Part shown: positions 52,529 through 60,922 of the stretch, piece after piece
Numbering within the stretch: position 1 is the first letter of the stretch
How the letters are laid out: each line of letters starts with the position of its first letter
Assembly: GCF_000378765.1 (NCBI RefSeq)
Contig: NZ_KB905342.1
Span: forward strand, 558,001 to 622,000
Length of the DNA stretch: 64,000 nt
Reading direction: 5' to 3'
Source: Psychroflexus tropicus DSM 15496
GTDB lineage: Bacteria > Bacteroidota > Bacteroidia > Flavobacteriales > Flavobacteriaceae
Translations under genes and position numbers: made by a program
Notes under the pieces: generated by a model
What the model was told of the DNA's origin: nothing
What the model saw: only the letters and a program-made list of their open reading frames with translations
The model's database searches: none

Positions 52529-53212
52529 ATGAAATATTTATTCAAGATTTTGATTTTGATTTTGATTAATGTGTCAGTAGTTGTTTCTCAAAACACTTTA
52601 AATCAAAATTTTAGCCTAACACTTGGGAAGCCAATTTTTTCGGAATCTTCTCAAGATGCTAAAAATTTTTCAGCTGGAATAAACTATCAAAATCGATTTT
52701 CAAATTCTTTTGCATTTGATGTATTCTATACGTATGCTCAGGTTAGTAATTTACCAGACTATATTGATGATGCAGAACAATTAGAACAGGAAATCCTAGG
52801 CTTATCTGGTGGTTTAAACTTATTTTTCGAGACAGATTGGTCGCGTATTAGAAATCATTCTTTGGGTTCTAAAATTCATTTCCTATTCGTAAATAGCGAT
52901 ACTTGGAGCTTTTCAGTATTTGGTGGTTTTGGATATAACTTTTCTAGTTCTAAACAGCATGTGTTATTGAACACAACTTTTGATGAAGAGACACTTGAAA
53001 TCATCTCATTCGAAAATGAGGTGGAAACCGAAAATTATAATAGTTTTTTTGGAATTTATGGACTACAGACCCATTATAATTTTTATAAAAACTATTTAAT
53101 AGGTTTTGAGGTTTCATTTTTATCGGCTTTTACTGGAGAAGATGATTTTGATACGCTAAACAGATTACCAGACTATTATAACTTTAACCTAATACTTGGA
53201 TTTAAATTTTAA
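52529..53212 (+). CDS. Islet outer-membrane beta-barrel protein 1
   Basis: 227 aa from the ATG at 52529, which opens a signal peptide (MKYLFKILILILINVSVVVS). Strand-rich sequence with NFSAGINYQNRFSNSF, FGGFGYNFSS and terminal NLILGFKF, i.e. ending in phenylalanine as outer-membrane barrels do. No family recognised. Separated by 3 bp from a second barrel gene. Confidence 0.65.
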   Translation: MKYLFKILILILINVSVVVSQNTLNQNFSLTLGKPIFSESSQDAKNFSAGINYQNRFSNSFAFDVFYTYAQVSNLPDYIDDAEQLEQEILGLSGGLNLFFETDWSRIRNHSLGSKIHFLFVNSDTWSFSVFGGFGYNFSSSKQHVLLNTTFDEETLEIISFENEVETENYNSFFGIYGLQTHYNFYKNYLIGFEVSFLSAFTGEDDFDTLNRLPDYYNFNLILGFKF

Positions 53213-53215
53213 ATT

Positions 53216-53848
53216 ATGAAAATTTTATTTTTGCCAATTAGTCTTTTATTTATCTCTGTGCTCTATTCTCAATCGGATAAGATGAATAATTCTGACTCAT
53301 CCAAATTTGAGGTTGCTTATTCCTATGGTATTTCATATTTAGAATACGCAGATGGAAATCCAGAAGATCCATTGAATTTGTCAGTTTCACCTTTTGGTTC
53401 GTTTCAGGAATTGAATTTTGACTTTAGATTACCCAAAAACAGATATATAGGTTTGGGATTATCAAGACAACAGCACAGAGAAAGTATAGATAGGAGTTTG
53501 GTTTTTAACGATAGTGTAGAGTTGTTGCTTTCAGACTATGATAATATTCTTCAAACCAATTATATTGATGTGCATTTTAGACAAGTTTTTAAAAATGGTT
53601 TCCAATTAACGTTTGGCTTGTATTATTTGAATCAAACAGAAAACAGGTTGCAAATTGTTGTTTTTGAAAATTTTACAGGCTTTAGATTAAGCAGCGACAC
53701 CATAAACGATGCAGGTATATTTATTTCTCCAGAGTACTTTTTCGATATCAATACATATTTTGAATTGGGCTTAAAAGCTAAGGCATACTACACATTTGGG
53801 GTTTTTGAAGCAATCACTCTACTGCCAACAGCTAGATTTAAAATTTGA
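53216..53848 (+). CDS. Islet outer-membrane beta-barrel protein 2
   Basis: 210 aa with signal peptide (LFISVLYSQ) and alternating strands such as RYIGLGLSRQQHRE and FQLTFGLYYLNQTENRL. Start is 3 bp after the previous stop, so both are translated from one message. Probably acts with barrel protein 1 and the islet lipoprotein in the envelope; role unknown. Confidence 0.65.
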   Translation: MKILFLPISLLFISVLYSQSDKMNNSDSSKFEVAYSYGISYLEYADGNPEDPLNLSVSPFGSFQELNFDFRLPKNRYIGLGLSRQQHRESIDRSLVFNDSVELLLSDYDNILQTNYIDVHFRQVFKNGFQLTFGLYYLNQTENRLQIVVFENFTGFRLSSDTINDAGIFISPEYFFDINTYFELGLKAKAYYTFGVFEAITLLPTARFKI

Positions 53849-53924
53849 ATTTAGTTATTTGTATTTTCTTAAAAACCTGTACACTTTTAGGTTTTTTTAT
53901 TCTAAGAGCAAAGTAGTGGTTAGA

Positions 53925-54005
53925 AAAAACAGCTTCAACAATCCCATATTAAAATGGGAGACCAAATCCTGGGGGGAAATCCCTGCGGATTTTGGGAGGA
54001 AATAA
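53925..54005 (+). pseudogene. Displaced 3' fragment of rnhA
   Basis: The last 26 codons of an RNase H gene, from KNSFNNPILKW to PADFGRK and a TAA stop. From NPILKW to the end the protein is identical to rnhA (51120-51185), although eight codons including the stop use other bases. The fragment was thus selected as part of a working gene before being cut off. The original rnhA terminator (54042-54073) follows it. Confidence 0.85.
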
Positions 54006-54041
54006 AGTCCAGAAGTGATAAATCTAAAAAATAATTTAATT

Positions 54042-54073
54042 AGACCTCACAGGTTTTAAAAACCTGTGAGGTT
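54042..54073 (+). terminator. Terminator hairpin with GACCTCAC arms
   Basis: Stem ACCTCACAGGTTTT (54044-54057) with its complement (54059-54072), followed by TTTT. Same arm as the hairpins at 3409-3450 and 9565-9604. It lies right after the displaced rnhA end and was probably the native rnhA terminator. Confidence 0.75.
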
Positions 54074-54211
54074 TTTAAAAATGAGAATTAGATTTGTAGA
54101 AACCAAACTTTAAGAAGCCATTAAAACCTTATCCCTTGATTAGTATTTTCTTTAGGCTATTCATACTACTTGAAATAAAACATTCAACCGATTAAATTCT
54201 TACAGAAACCC

Positions 54212-54219
54212 TATATTTG
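54212..54219 (+). promoter_or_regulatory. -7 box TATATTTG before pfkB-type gene
   Basis: Perfect TAnnTTTG match, followed by GC, 18 bp before the ATG at 54238. No clear -33 TTG at the proper distance. Confidence 0.5.
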
Positions 54220-54237
54220 CAAAAAATTTAAAGACAG

Positions 54238-55161
54238 ATGAGCAAATTATTGATTGTAGGAACTGTAGCTTTTGATGCCATTGAAACGCCTTTTGGTAAA
54301 ACCGATAAAATTCTTGGTGGTGCAGGGACTTATATTGCCCTTAGTGCCTCTCAGTTTGATGTAGAATCTTCGGTGGTTTCTGTAGTTGGTGATGACTTTC
54401 CACAATCGTATTTGGATTTACTTACCGATCGCAAGGTGAATTTAGAAGGCTTAAATGTTGTAGAAGGTGGAAAGACCTTCTTTTGGAGCGGTAGGTATCA
54501 TAATGATATGAACACCAGAGATACTCTAGATACTCAGTTGAATGTGCTAGCAGATTTTAGCCCAGTAGTTCCAGAAGACTTCAAGCAGTCAGAAATTGTG
54601 ATGCTAGGAAATTTGCACCCAGCTGTTCAGTTAAGTGTGATCGAGCAGGTTAATGATCCTAAGCTTATTGTGCTAGACACAATGAACTTTTGGATGGATT
54701 CTGAGCTGGATTTACTTAAACAAGTGATTTCAAAAGTAGATGTGATCACTATCAACGATGAAGAAGCGAGACAGTTATCCGGTGAATATTCTTTAGTGAA
54801 AGCTGCCAGAACCATTAGAGATATGGGGCCAGATTATGTGGTGATTAAGAAAGGAGAGCATGGCGCTTTGTTATTCCATAACGAAGAAATGTTTTTTGCA
54901 CCGGCTTTACCGCTGGAAGAAGTATTTGATCCAACAGGGGCGGGAGATACCTTTGCAGGAGGATTTGTAGGTTATCTGGCCAGTACAAAAGATATCTCTT
55001 TTGAAAACATGAAGAATGCAGTGATTTATGGATCCAATTTAGCGTCCTTTTGTGTTGAAAAATTTGGAACAGATAAGATGTTGAATCTAGATAAAGATGA
55101 AGTAGAAAAGCGTCTGGAAAGCTTTAAAGCGCTTACTCAATTTGAAATCAATTTAGCTTAA
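54238..55161 (+). CDS. PfkB-family sugar kinase
   Basis: 307 aa ribokinase-fold kinase. N-terminal glycine pair in GGAGTYIALSASQF and C-terminal anion-hole motif DPTGAGDTFAGGFVGYL with the catalytic Asp. Substrate not determinable from sequence (sugar or nucleoside). It precedes the PurF-like gene by 42 bp with a terminator-like hairpin between; this neighbourhood of a PfkB kinase and a PurF-like enzyme hints at ribose or nucleotide salvage. Confidence 0.85.
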   Translation: MSKLLIVGTVAFDAIETPFGKTDKILGGAGTYIALSASQFDVESSVVSVVGDDFPQSYLDLLTDRKVNLEGLNVVEGGKTFFWSGRYHNDMNTRDTLDTQLNVLADFSPVVPEDFKQSEIVMLGNLHPAVQLSVIEQVNDPKLIVLDTMNFWMDSELDLLKQVISKVDVITINDEEARQLSGEYSLVKAARTIRDMGPDYVVIKKGEHGALLFHNEEMFFAPALPLEEVFDPTGAGDTFAGGFVGYLASTKDISFENMKNAVIYGSNLASFCVEKFGTDKMLNLDKDEVEKRLESFKALTQFEINLA

Positions 55162-55167
55162 TATGTT

Positions 55168-55190
55168 GCCCTGATGATTCGGGGCTTTTT
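55168..55190 (+). terminator. Small terminator before PurF-like gene
   Basis: GCCC (55168-55171) with GGGC (55182-55185), 10-nt loop, then TTTTTT. It overlaps the in-frame ATG at 55174, which supports ATG 55204 as the real start of the next gene. Confidence 0.55.
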
Positions 55191-55203
55191 TATAGACACA
55201 GGG

Positions 55204-57105
55204 ATGAGTGAACTTATAAAACATGAATGTGGCATTGCTACACTAAGGCTTCTAAAGCCGATTTCTTACTATAAAGAGAAATACGGGAGTGCGTTTTACG
55301 GCATCAATAAGATGTATTTGATGATGGAAAAACAGCACAATCGAGGTCAGGACGGTGCTGGCCTTGCTAGTGTGAAGTTGGATGTTAAGCCAGGACATAG
55401 ATACATCAGCAGAATTAGATCTAACGAAGCTCAGCCCATACAGGATATTTTTGCTCAAGTTAACCAGCGAATCAATAAAGAGCTGGAAATCCATCCCGGG
55501 ATTTTAGAAGATATAGATGCCAGAAAAACAGACCTTCCTTACTTAGGTGAAGTGTATCTGGGCCATGTGCGTTATGGTACTTACGGTAAAAATAGTATTG
55601 AAAGCGTACATCCTTTTTTAAGGCAAAATAATTGGATGCATCGTAACCTGATCGTTGCTGGAAACTTCAACATGACCAATGTGAACGAATTGTTTCAGAA
55701 TTTGGTTGAACTGGGACAGCATCCTAAAGAGAAAGCTGATACAGTGACCGTGATGGAGAAAATCGGTCATTTTTTAGACTCTGAAGTCAGAAAACTTTAT
55801 AAAAAATTAAAAGAGGAAGGCTTCAACAAAAAAGAGGCCTCTCCTCATATTGTTGAGCAACTTAAAGTTCATAAGATTTTAAGAAAATCCTCCAAAGACT
55901 GGGATGGGGGTTATGTGATTGCCGGGATGTTAGGCCATGGAGATTCTTTTGTGTTGAGAGATCCTAACGGCATTCGTCCTGCGTATTATTACAAAGACGA
56001 TGAAGTCGTGGTGGTAGCTTCAGAGCGTCCCGTGATTCAAACAGCCTTCAATGTTCCTTTTGAAGAGGTTCAAGAACTGATGCCAGGGGAAGCGATTATC
56101 ACTAAGAAAGACGGCTCGGTTCATTTTAAAACGATACTCAAGCCAAGAGAGCGTAAGGCATGTTCTTTTGAGCGGATTTACTTCTCCAGAGGAAGCGATG
56201 CTGAAATTTATAAAGAGCGAAAAAATTTAGGTCGACTTTTAATGCCAGAAGTACTGAAGGCTATTGATTATGATACCATGAATTCTGTGTTTTCCTTCAT
56301 TCCGAATACTGCTGAAACCTCGTTTTATGGGATGGTCGAAGCAGCACAGGATGAATTGAATCATCAGAAAAATCAAGCCATTCTGAAAGAAAAAGAAAAC
56401 CTGACTGACGAACGGCTTTCTGAAATTCTGAACCTAAGATTGAGAACTGAAAAAATTGCTGTTAAGGATGTTAAGTTAAGAACGTTTATAACCGAAGACA
56501 GCAGCAGAGATGACCTGGTAGCTCATGTTTACGATGTGACCTACGGTGTAGTCAAACCCACAGATAATTTGGTGGTGATAGACGACAGTATTGTAAGAGG
56601 AACCACTTTAAAAAAGAGTATCCTCAAGATGCTAGACCGTTTAAACCCAAAGAAAATCATTATTGTCTCCTCGGCACCTCAGATTCGATATCCAGACTGC
56701 TATGGGATAGACATGGCCAAGCTAGAAGACTTTGTAGCTTTCCAGGCTGCGGTTTCATTACTTAAAGAAAGAGGGATTTATCAGGAAACGATGGACGCTG
56801 TCTACGAGAAATGTAAAGACCAGTCTGAGTTTGCAACACAGGCTGAAGAGAACCATGTGAAAGCGGTGTATGCTCCGTTTACTTACGAGGAGATCTCAGA
56901 TCGAATAGCTCAGCTTTTAAGTGACGAGTCTATCCAATCTGAGGTAAAGGTCATTTACCAAACAGTAGACAAATTGCATGATGCTTGCCCAAAAAATTTA
57001 GGTGACTGGTATTTCACTGGAGATTATCCTACCCAAGGAGGTAATAAAGTCGTGAATAAAGCGTTTATGAACTTTTACGAAGGGAAAAGCGATAGGGCTT
57101 ATTAA
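55204..57105 (+). CDS. PurF-like amidophosphoribosyltransferase (long form)
   Basis: 633 aa from ATG 55204. Class II glutamine amidotransferase domain with the catalytic Cys after a short propeptide (MSELIKHE-CGIA), NRGQDGAG, HVRYGTYGK and GNFNMTN; C-terminal phosphoribosyltransferase domain with the PRPP loop VVIDDSIVRGTT. It is about 130-150 residues longer than usual PurF, with insertions between and within the two domains. It may be the cell's PurF or a Bacteroidota paralogue with another role; the substrate is not certain. Confidence 0.8.
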   Translation: MSELIKHECGIATLRLLKPISYYKEKYGSAFYGINKMYLMMEKQHNRGQDGAGLASVKLDVKPGHRYISRIRSNEAQPIQDIFAQVNQRINKELEIHPGILEDIDARKTDLPYLGEVYLGHVRYGTYGKNSIESVHPFLRQNNWMHRNLIVAGNFNMTNVNELFQNLVELGQHPKEKADTVTVMEKIGHFLDSEVRKLYKKLKEEGFNKKEASPHIVEQLKVHKILRKSSKDWDGGYVIAGMLGHGDSFVLRDPNGIRPAYYYKDDEVVVVASERPVIQTAFNVPFEEVQELMPGEAIITKKDGSVHFKTILKPRERKACSFERIYFSRGSDAEIYKERKNLGRLLMPEVLKAIDYDTMNSVFSFIPNTAETSFYGMVEAAQDELNHQKNQAILKEKENLTDERLSEILNLRLRTEKIAVKDVKLRTFITEDSSRDDLVAHVYDVTYGVVKPTDNLVVIDDSIVRGTTLKKSILKMLDRLNPKKIIIVSSAPQIRYPDCYGIDMAKLEDFVAFQAAVSLLKERGIYQETMDAVYEKCKDQSEFATQAEENHVKAVYAPFTYEEISDRIAQLLSDESIQSEVKVIYQTVDKLHDACPKNLGDWYFTGDYPTQGGNKVVNKAFMNFYEGKSDRAY

Positions 57106-57209
57106 ATAAGGTAGTTTTAAACGCAACCTTTTTTATTGGGCTGACATCTATTTACTGTCAAATAATACTTAATTTCGAATATTATTATTTACCATTTCTA
57201 ATCTATATT
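57106..57209 (+). other. Gap before polysaccharide cluster
   Basis: 104 bp. A weak hairpin (AAGGT 57109-57113 with ACCTT near 57126-57130, then TTTTT) may end the PurF-like transcript. The rest is AT-rich and presumably holds the promoter of the polysaccharide operon, but no full consensus is seen. Confidence 0.3.
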
Positions 57210-58184
57210 ATGCAAGATCATCAAACTCAATCTTCCTCAGATGAAATCGACTTAAGTGTTGTTTTTGATAAAATCAAATTCATTTTCAAATCCATTTTAA
57301 TTGGGATAGTGCAAGTATTTCGATTTCTTTGGAAGCATAAGTTCAGGCTATTGATTGTGTTAGTTATAGGAGTTGGATTACAGATTTTATTAATAAGTCT
57401 TACTAAGAAAGTTTATGTGAATGAATTCTTAATAAAGACAAATTTCGAAAGTACTGAGTATGTATATAGCAAGATAAATTCTATAAATGCTAAACTTAAA
57501 TCTGAAGATACAGTTTATTTAAGAGAAATTTTTGGCGAAAATTACGAGAAAGTTCTAGAGGTAGAAGTCGACCCAGTGGTCGATGTTTATAATTTAGTTA
57601 ATAAGTCTGAAGAAAATAGAGAAATATTTGAACTTCTACTTGAAGAATATGGCGATATTTCATTTTTAGAGGAGGAGATTAACATTAATGAATACCCTAC
57701 TCATCAAATAAGAATATTCATAAAAGGAAGTGCATTTGGTAAAGAGATATCTAATCACTTGTTCGGCAAGTTGTCATCTAATCCATATTATACTGATCTA
57801 AAGACAACAACTTTAGAAAATTATAAAGAACAACTGATTCAGAACAAAGAAATTAGATCTCAAATTGATAGCATTATCAAAGGTAGAAATGAAATTGGAA
57901 TAATGCCTAATCTCAATGATAATGCTGTTTCTTTCACTGGAAGTCAAAATTTTAGAGAGTTGCTAAGTCAAAAAAAGAATCTTTTATATGATGACTTATC
58001 GCTAAGAAACAAATTGTCGTCTGAAAATGAAGTTTTAAAAGTAATAGATTCGTCATATGGTATGTTAAGTGAAGATCGAAATAGCTCTAGTATACTATTT
58101 CCTGTTGCATTATTGGGGTTATACCTTTTCATTTATTTTATCATATTCTTAAGCCAAGCAGTTCTTCGTTTTGTTCGCAACTAA
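57210..58184 (+). CDS. Wzz-type chain length determinant
   Basis: 324 aa. One membrane helix at about residues 50-70 and another at about 298-318, with a charged, helical periplasmic domain between them; the layout of Wzz/co-polymerase proteins that set polysaccharide chain length. No kinase domain is fused. First gene of the surface polysaccharide cluster. Confidence 0.75.
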   Translation: MQDHQTQSSSDEIDLSVVFDKIKFIFKSILIGIVQVFRFLWKHKFRLLIVLVIGVGLQILLISLTKKVYVNEFLIKTNFESTEYVYSKINSINAKLKSEDTVYLREIFGENYEKVLEVEVDPVVDVYNLVNKSEENREIFELLLEEYGDISFLEEEININEYPTHQIRIFIKGSAFGKEISNHLFGKLSSNPYYTDLKTTTLENYKEQLIQNKEIRSQIDSIIKGRNEIGIMPNLNDNAVSFTGSQNFRELLSQKKNLLYDDLSLRNKLSSENEVLKVIDSSYGMLSEDRNSSSILFPVALLGLYLFIYFIIFLSQAVLRFVRN

Positions 58185-58270
58185 TTTGAAAATTACAATA
58201 CTGAGCATCACAGAGGATTTTAAAATTTAAAAGCAATGTATATCATCAAACAAAATGTTTCTTGAGATTA

Positions 58271-59569
58271 ATGAATAATCCCATAAAGAAAATCCTTGAA
58301 AATTCAGATTATAAAGAAATACTTAAAAAAGGGAGTTATTTTTTAATCCTTAGGTTATTTGGCGCCTTTATAGGCTATGTATTTACAATATATGTTTCAA
58401 ATAATTACGGTGCAGATATTTATGGTTTAGTGGCCCTTTGTTTTTCTTTTTTTTTAATTATTGGAGTGTTTGGAAGGTTAGGATTGGATACAAATATTGT
58501 TAAGTTTTTTTCACAATCAAAAAACAACACTGAAGCAGGTGTTTTCTATAAATCAGTTATTGTCACGTTCATAGCTAGTTGCCTTTTTTCAAGTTTAATA
58601 TTTTTTTTTAAAGAAGCGATTATTTTTCGTTTTTACCAGCAGCCAAAACCAGAGTTGATTAATTTTTTACCTTGGATTTTACTTTCGATACCATTCTGGA
58701 ATATTGCTATAATTTGTAGTAGTTATTTTAGAGCCAAAAAACAAAGTCTTGCTTTTAGTTTTATCAATTACCCAAGTAGATTTTTAATTTCGTTACTTAT
58801 ATTAATTATCTTTTGGAGTAGTAATCAAGATCCCATTATAATCTTAAAGGCTCACTTCTGGGCTGTTTTTATTACTGCATTTACAAGCTTTTTTATTGTG
58901 ATTAGAAAATTGAATTATATTACAATTTCTACATACAAATATTTGGATTTTATAAAGGAATCTTTTCCAATGTTACTTTCATCATCCATCTTAATTTTAC
59001 TTACAATGGTAGATACACAAATTATGGGTGTATTCGAGACTAAATCCAACATAGGAATTTACTCCGTGGCAGTAAAAATTGCTGCTTTGACATCCTTCAG
59101 TCTATCTGCTATCAATTCAATACTAGCACCTAAAATTGCTAAAAGTCATGCAGAAGGTGATGATAGTTTTAAAAACATTGTTCGTTTTTCCACTAACATA
59201 AATTTTTTTATAACGATTGCTATTGCTTCTGTTATCATTATTTTTAATAATTTTATTTTAAGTCTATTTGGAGAAGAGTTTATTGAAGGAAGCTCAATTT
59301 TGATTCTACTATGCGCAGGACAAATCATAAATTCATTCTCTGGTTCTGTAGGAATTATACTTCAAATGATCGGTAAGCAAAAAGTACATCAGAATTTTGT
59401 GTTGGCTGCACTGATAATAAACATCATACTTACTTCTTTTTTGACGCCTTTATATGGTGGTTTAGGAGCTGCAGGTGCTACTGTTGCAAGTATGGCATTC
59501 TGGAACATTGGATGTGCCATCTATTTAAAGAAGATAGTTGGAATTAAAACTTACTTCCATAAATTATAA
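58271..59569 (+). CDS. Polysaccharide flippase (Wzx, MOP superfamily)
   Basis: 432 aa from ATG 58271 (a TTG at 58262 is also in frame). About 12-14 hydrophobic helices, including the MOP-type stretches GSYFLILRLFGAFIGYVFT and LMMVDTQIMGVF-like IMGVFETKSNIGIYSVAVK. Flips the lipid-linked repeat unit across the inner membrane. Followed after 2 bp by a lipoprotein gene. Confidence 0.88.
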   Translation: MNNPIKKILENSDYKEILKKGSYFLILRLFGAFIGYVFTIYVSNNYGADIYGLVALCFSFFLIIGVFGRLGLDTNIVKFFSQSKNNTEAGVFYKSVIVTFIASCLFSSLIFFFKEAIIFRFYQQPKPELINFLPWILLSIPFWNIAIICSSYFRAKKQSLAFSFINYPSRFLISLLILIIFWSSNQDPIIILKAHFWAVFITAFTSFFIVIRKLNYITISTYKYLDFIKESFPMLLSSSILILLTMVDTQIMGVFETKSNIGIYSVAVKIAALTSFSLSAINSILAPKIAKSHAEGDDSFKNIVRFSTNINFFITIAIASVIIIFNNFILSLFGEEFIEGSSILILLCAGQIINSFSGSVGIILQMIGKQKVHQNFVLAALIINIILTSFLTPLYGGLGAAGATVASMAFWNIGCAIYLKKIVGIKTYFHKL

Positions 59570-59571
59570 TC

Positions 59572-60057
59572 ATGAAAAAAATCACATTTATTATTCTTTT
59601 TGTTTTTTTTTCATGTATTGAAGAAAAAAAAGATGAAACGAAAGTGACTATGGTATTCAGATCAGAGTATGATGAGACAATTCAGCTTTTCTTTACAGAT
59701 GATGAACATCCTAAATTTAACAACAATAATTTATTAAAAAAGAAAGTTTTAGGAAGTAGGCAATATCAAAGAATTGTTTTTGAAATCCCAAAAAAAATTA
59801 AACCCAGAAGGTTTAGAATAGATCTTGGAGAAGAAAAATACACTACATCTCTTTATATCAAAACGATTACTATTGATTTCGGATCAAAACAAATCACCAT
59901 TGACGATGATACATTTGATCGGTATTTTTCAACCAATATCTATTTAAAAAAAGAAGGTCGAAACCGTTTTGAAAGAAAATTGATAAACAGAAGCTACGAC
60001 CCTTTTATTAAATCGACACCTCTATTAGAAAAAAAAATGTTTATTGAATTTAGATAG
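59572..60057 (+). CDS. Small lipoprotein in polysaccharide cluster
   Basis: 161 aa with lipoprotein signal (FVFFSC at residues 10-15) and a basic, strand-rich mature domain (PKKIKPRRFRIDLGEEKY). No family recognised. It lies 2 bp after wzx and 1 bp before the sulfotransferase gene, so it is made with them. Possibly handles or sequesters the product in the periplasm. Confidence 0.6.
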   Translation: MKKITFIILFVFFSCIEEKKDETKVTMVFRSEYDETIQLFFTDDEHPKFNNNNLLKKKVLGSRQYQRIVFEIPKKIKPRRFRIDLGEEKYTTSLYIKTITIDFGSKQITIDDDTFDRYFSTNIYLKKEGRNRFERKLINRSYDPFIKSTPLLEKKMFIEFR

Positions 60058-60058
60058 A

Positions 60059-60922
60059 ATGAAGGAAAGCCAACAACCAATTATTATTATAGGTATGCAC
60101 AGGTCAGGTACTTCAATGCTTACCGGTTTCATCTCTAATTTAGGAGTTTTCATGGGTAGAGATAAGTCTATGAATGACGAGTCAGTATTTTTTCAACGTA
60201 TTAATGATTGGCTTTTATACCAATTTGGAGCAACTTGGGATAATCCGCTCGATTTAAGAGAAATTGAAATTAAAACTATGCCTCAAATCTCAGAATTCCT
60301 ACAATCTAAAATTAAATCGTTAAGTGCACTTCCTTATTTTGGTTTATCAAAGTATATTGGATACAAATTGAACTCATCAATAAACTATAAATGGGGATGG
60401 AAGGATCCAAGAAATTCACTTTTATTAGATTTTTATAAGGAGATTTATCCCAATGCTAAAATCGTTCATATTTATAGAAACCCAGTTGATGTAGCCTTAA
60501 GTCTTAGGTCAAGAGAGAATAAATTTGATGAAGAATTTAAGGTTTCTATGAAGAAAAGAATCAAAAGCAATCTATTAATTAAAGAAAGAATATTTTGCCA
60601 CTCACCACTAGTTAAAGATCTAGAATACTCGTTCAACCTATGGAAAATGTATACTTCGAAAGCTTTAGAAGCTGATAGTAAATTCAAAGATGTAATACAT
60701 ATCAATTATGAAGATTTTCTAAAATCACCAAAAATAGTTTTGACTGAATTAAGTGAATATCTCGAATTGAATCCTGATCAGTCAATTTTGAATTCAATTA
60801 TTTCCAAAGCAGATTACAATAGGGCTTTTGCATTTAGAAAAGATCCACAAGCAGTAAAGTTTTATAAAAATATAAAAGACAACCCCTTAGTAAAAAGGCT
60901 GAATTATCACAATCTCATATGA
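60059..60922 (+). CDS. PAPS-dependent sulfotransferase
   Basis: 287 aa from ATG 60059 (a TTG at 60044 is in frame but overlaps the previous gene). The 5'-phosphosulfate loop GMHRSGTSMLTG is at about residues 11-22 and the 3'-phosphate motif YRNPVDVALSLRSRE near residue 140, the two hallmarks of the family. Transfers sulfate from PAPS, here probably to a sugar of the surface polysaccharide. PAPS supply and PAP removal are encoded at 3.5-7.1 kb. Overlaps the next gene by 4 bp. Confidence 0.85.
   Translation: MKESQQPIIIIGMHRSGTSMLTGFISNLGVFMGRDKSMNDESVFFQRINDWLLYQFGATWDNPLDLREIEIKTMPQISEFLQSKIKSLSALPYFGLSKYIGYKLNSSINYKWGWKDPRNSLLLDFYKEIYPNAKIVHIYRNPVDVALSLRSRENKFDEEFKVSMKKRIKSNLLIKERIFCHSPLVKDLEYSFNLWKMYTSKALEADSKFKDVIHINYEDFLKSPKIVLTELSEYLELNPDQSILNSIISKADYNRAFAFRKDPQAVKFYKNIKDNPLVKRLNYHNLI

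Noticed and set aside
53796..54005. 69-aa open frame read as a separate gene
   Set aside because: Only its last 26 codons have similarity (rnhA end); the first part overlaps the barrel gene in another frame and has no sense of its own.
55174..55203. Upstream ATG of the PurF-like gene
   Set aside because: It lies inside a terminator-like hairpin and would bury the catalytic Cys further; ATG 55204 matches the expected short propeptide.
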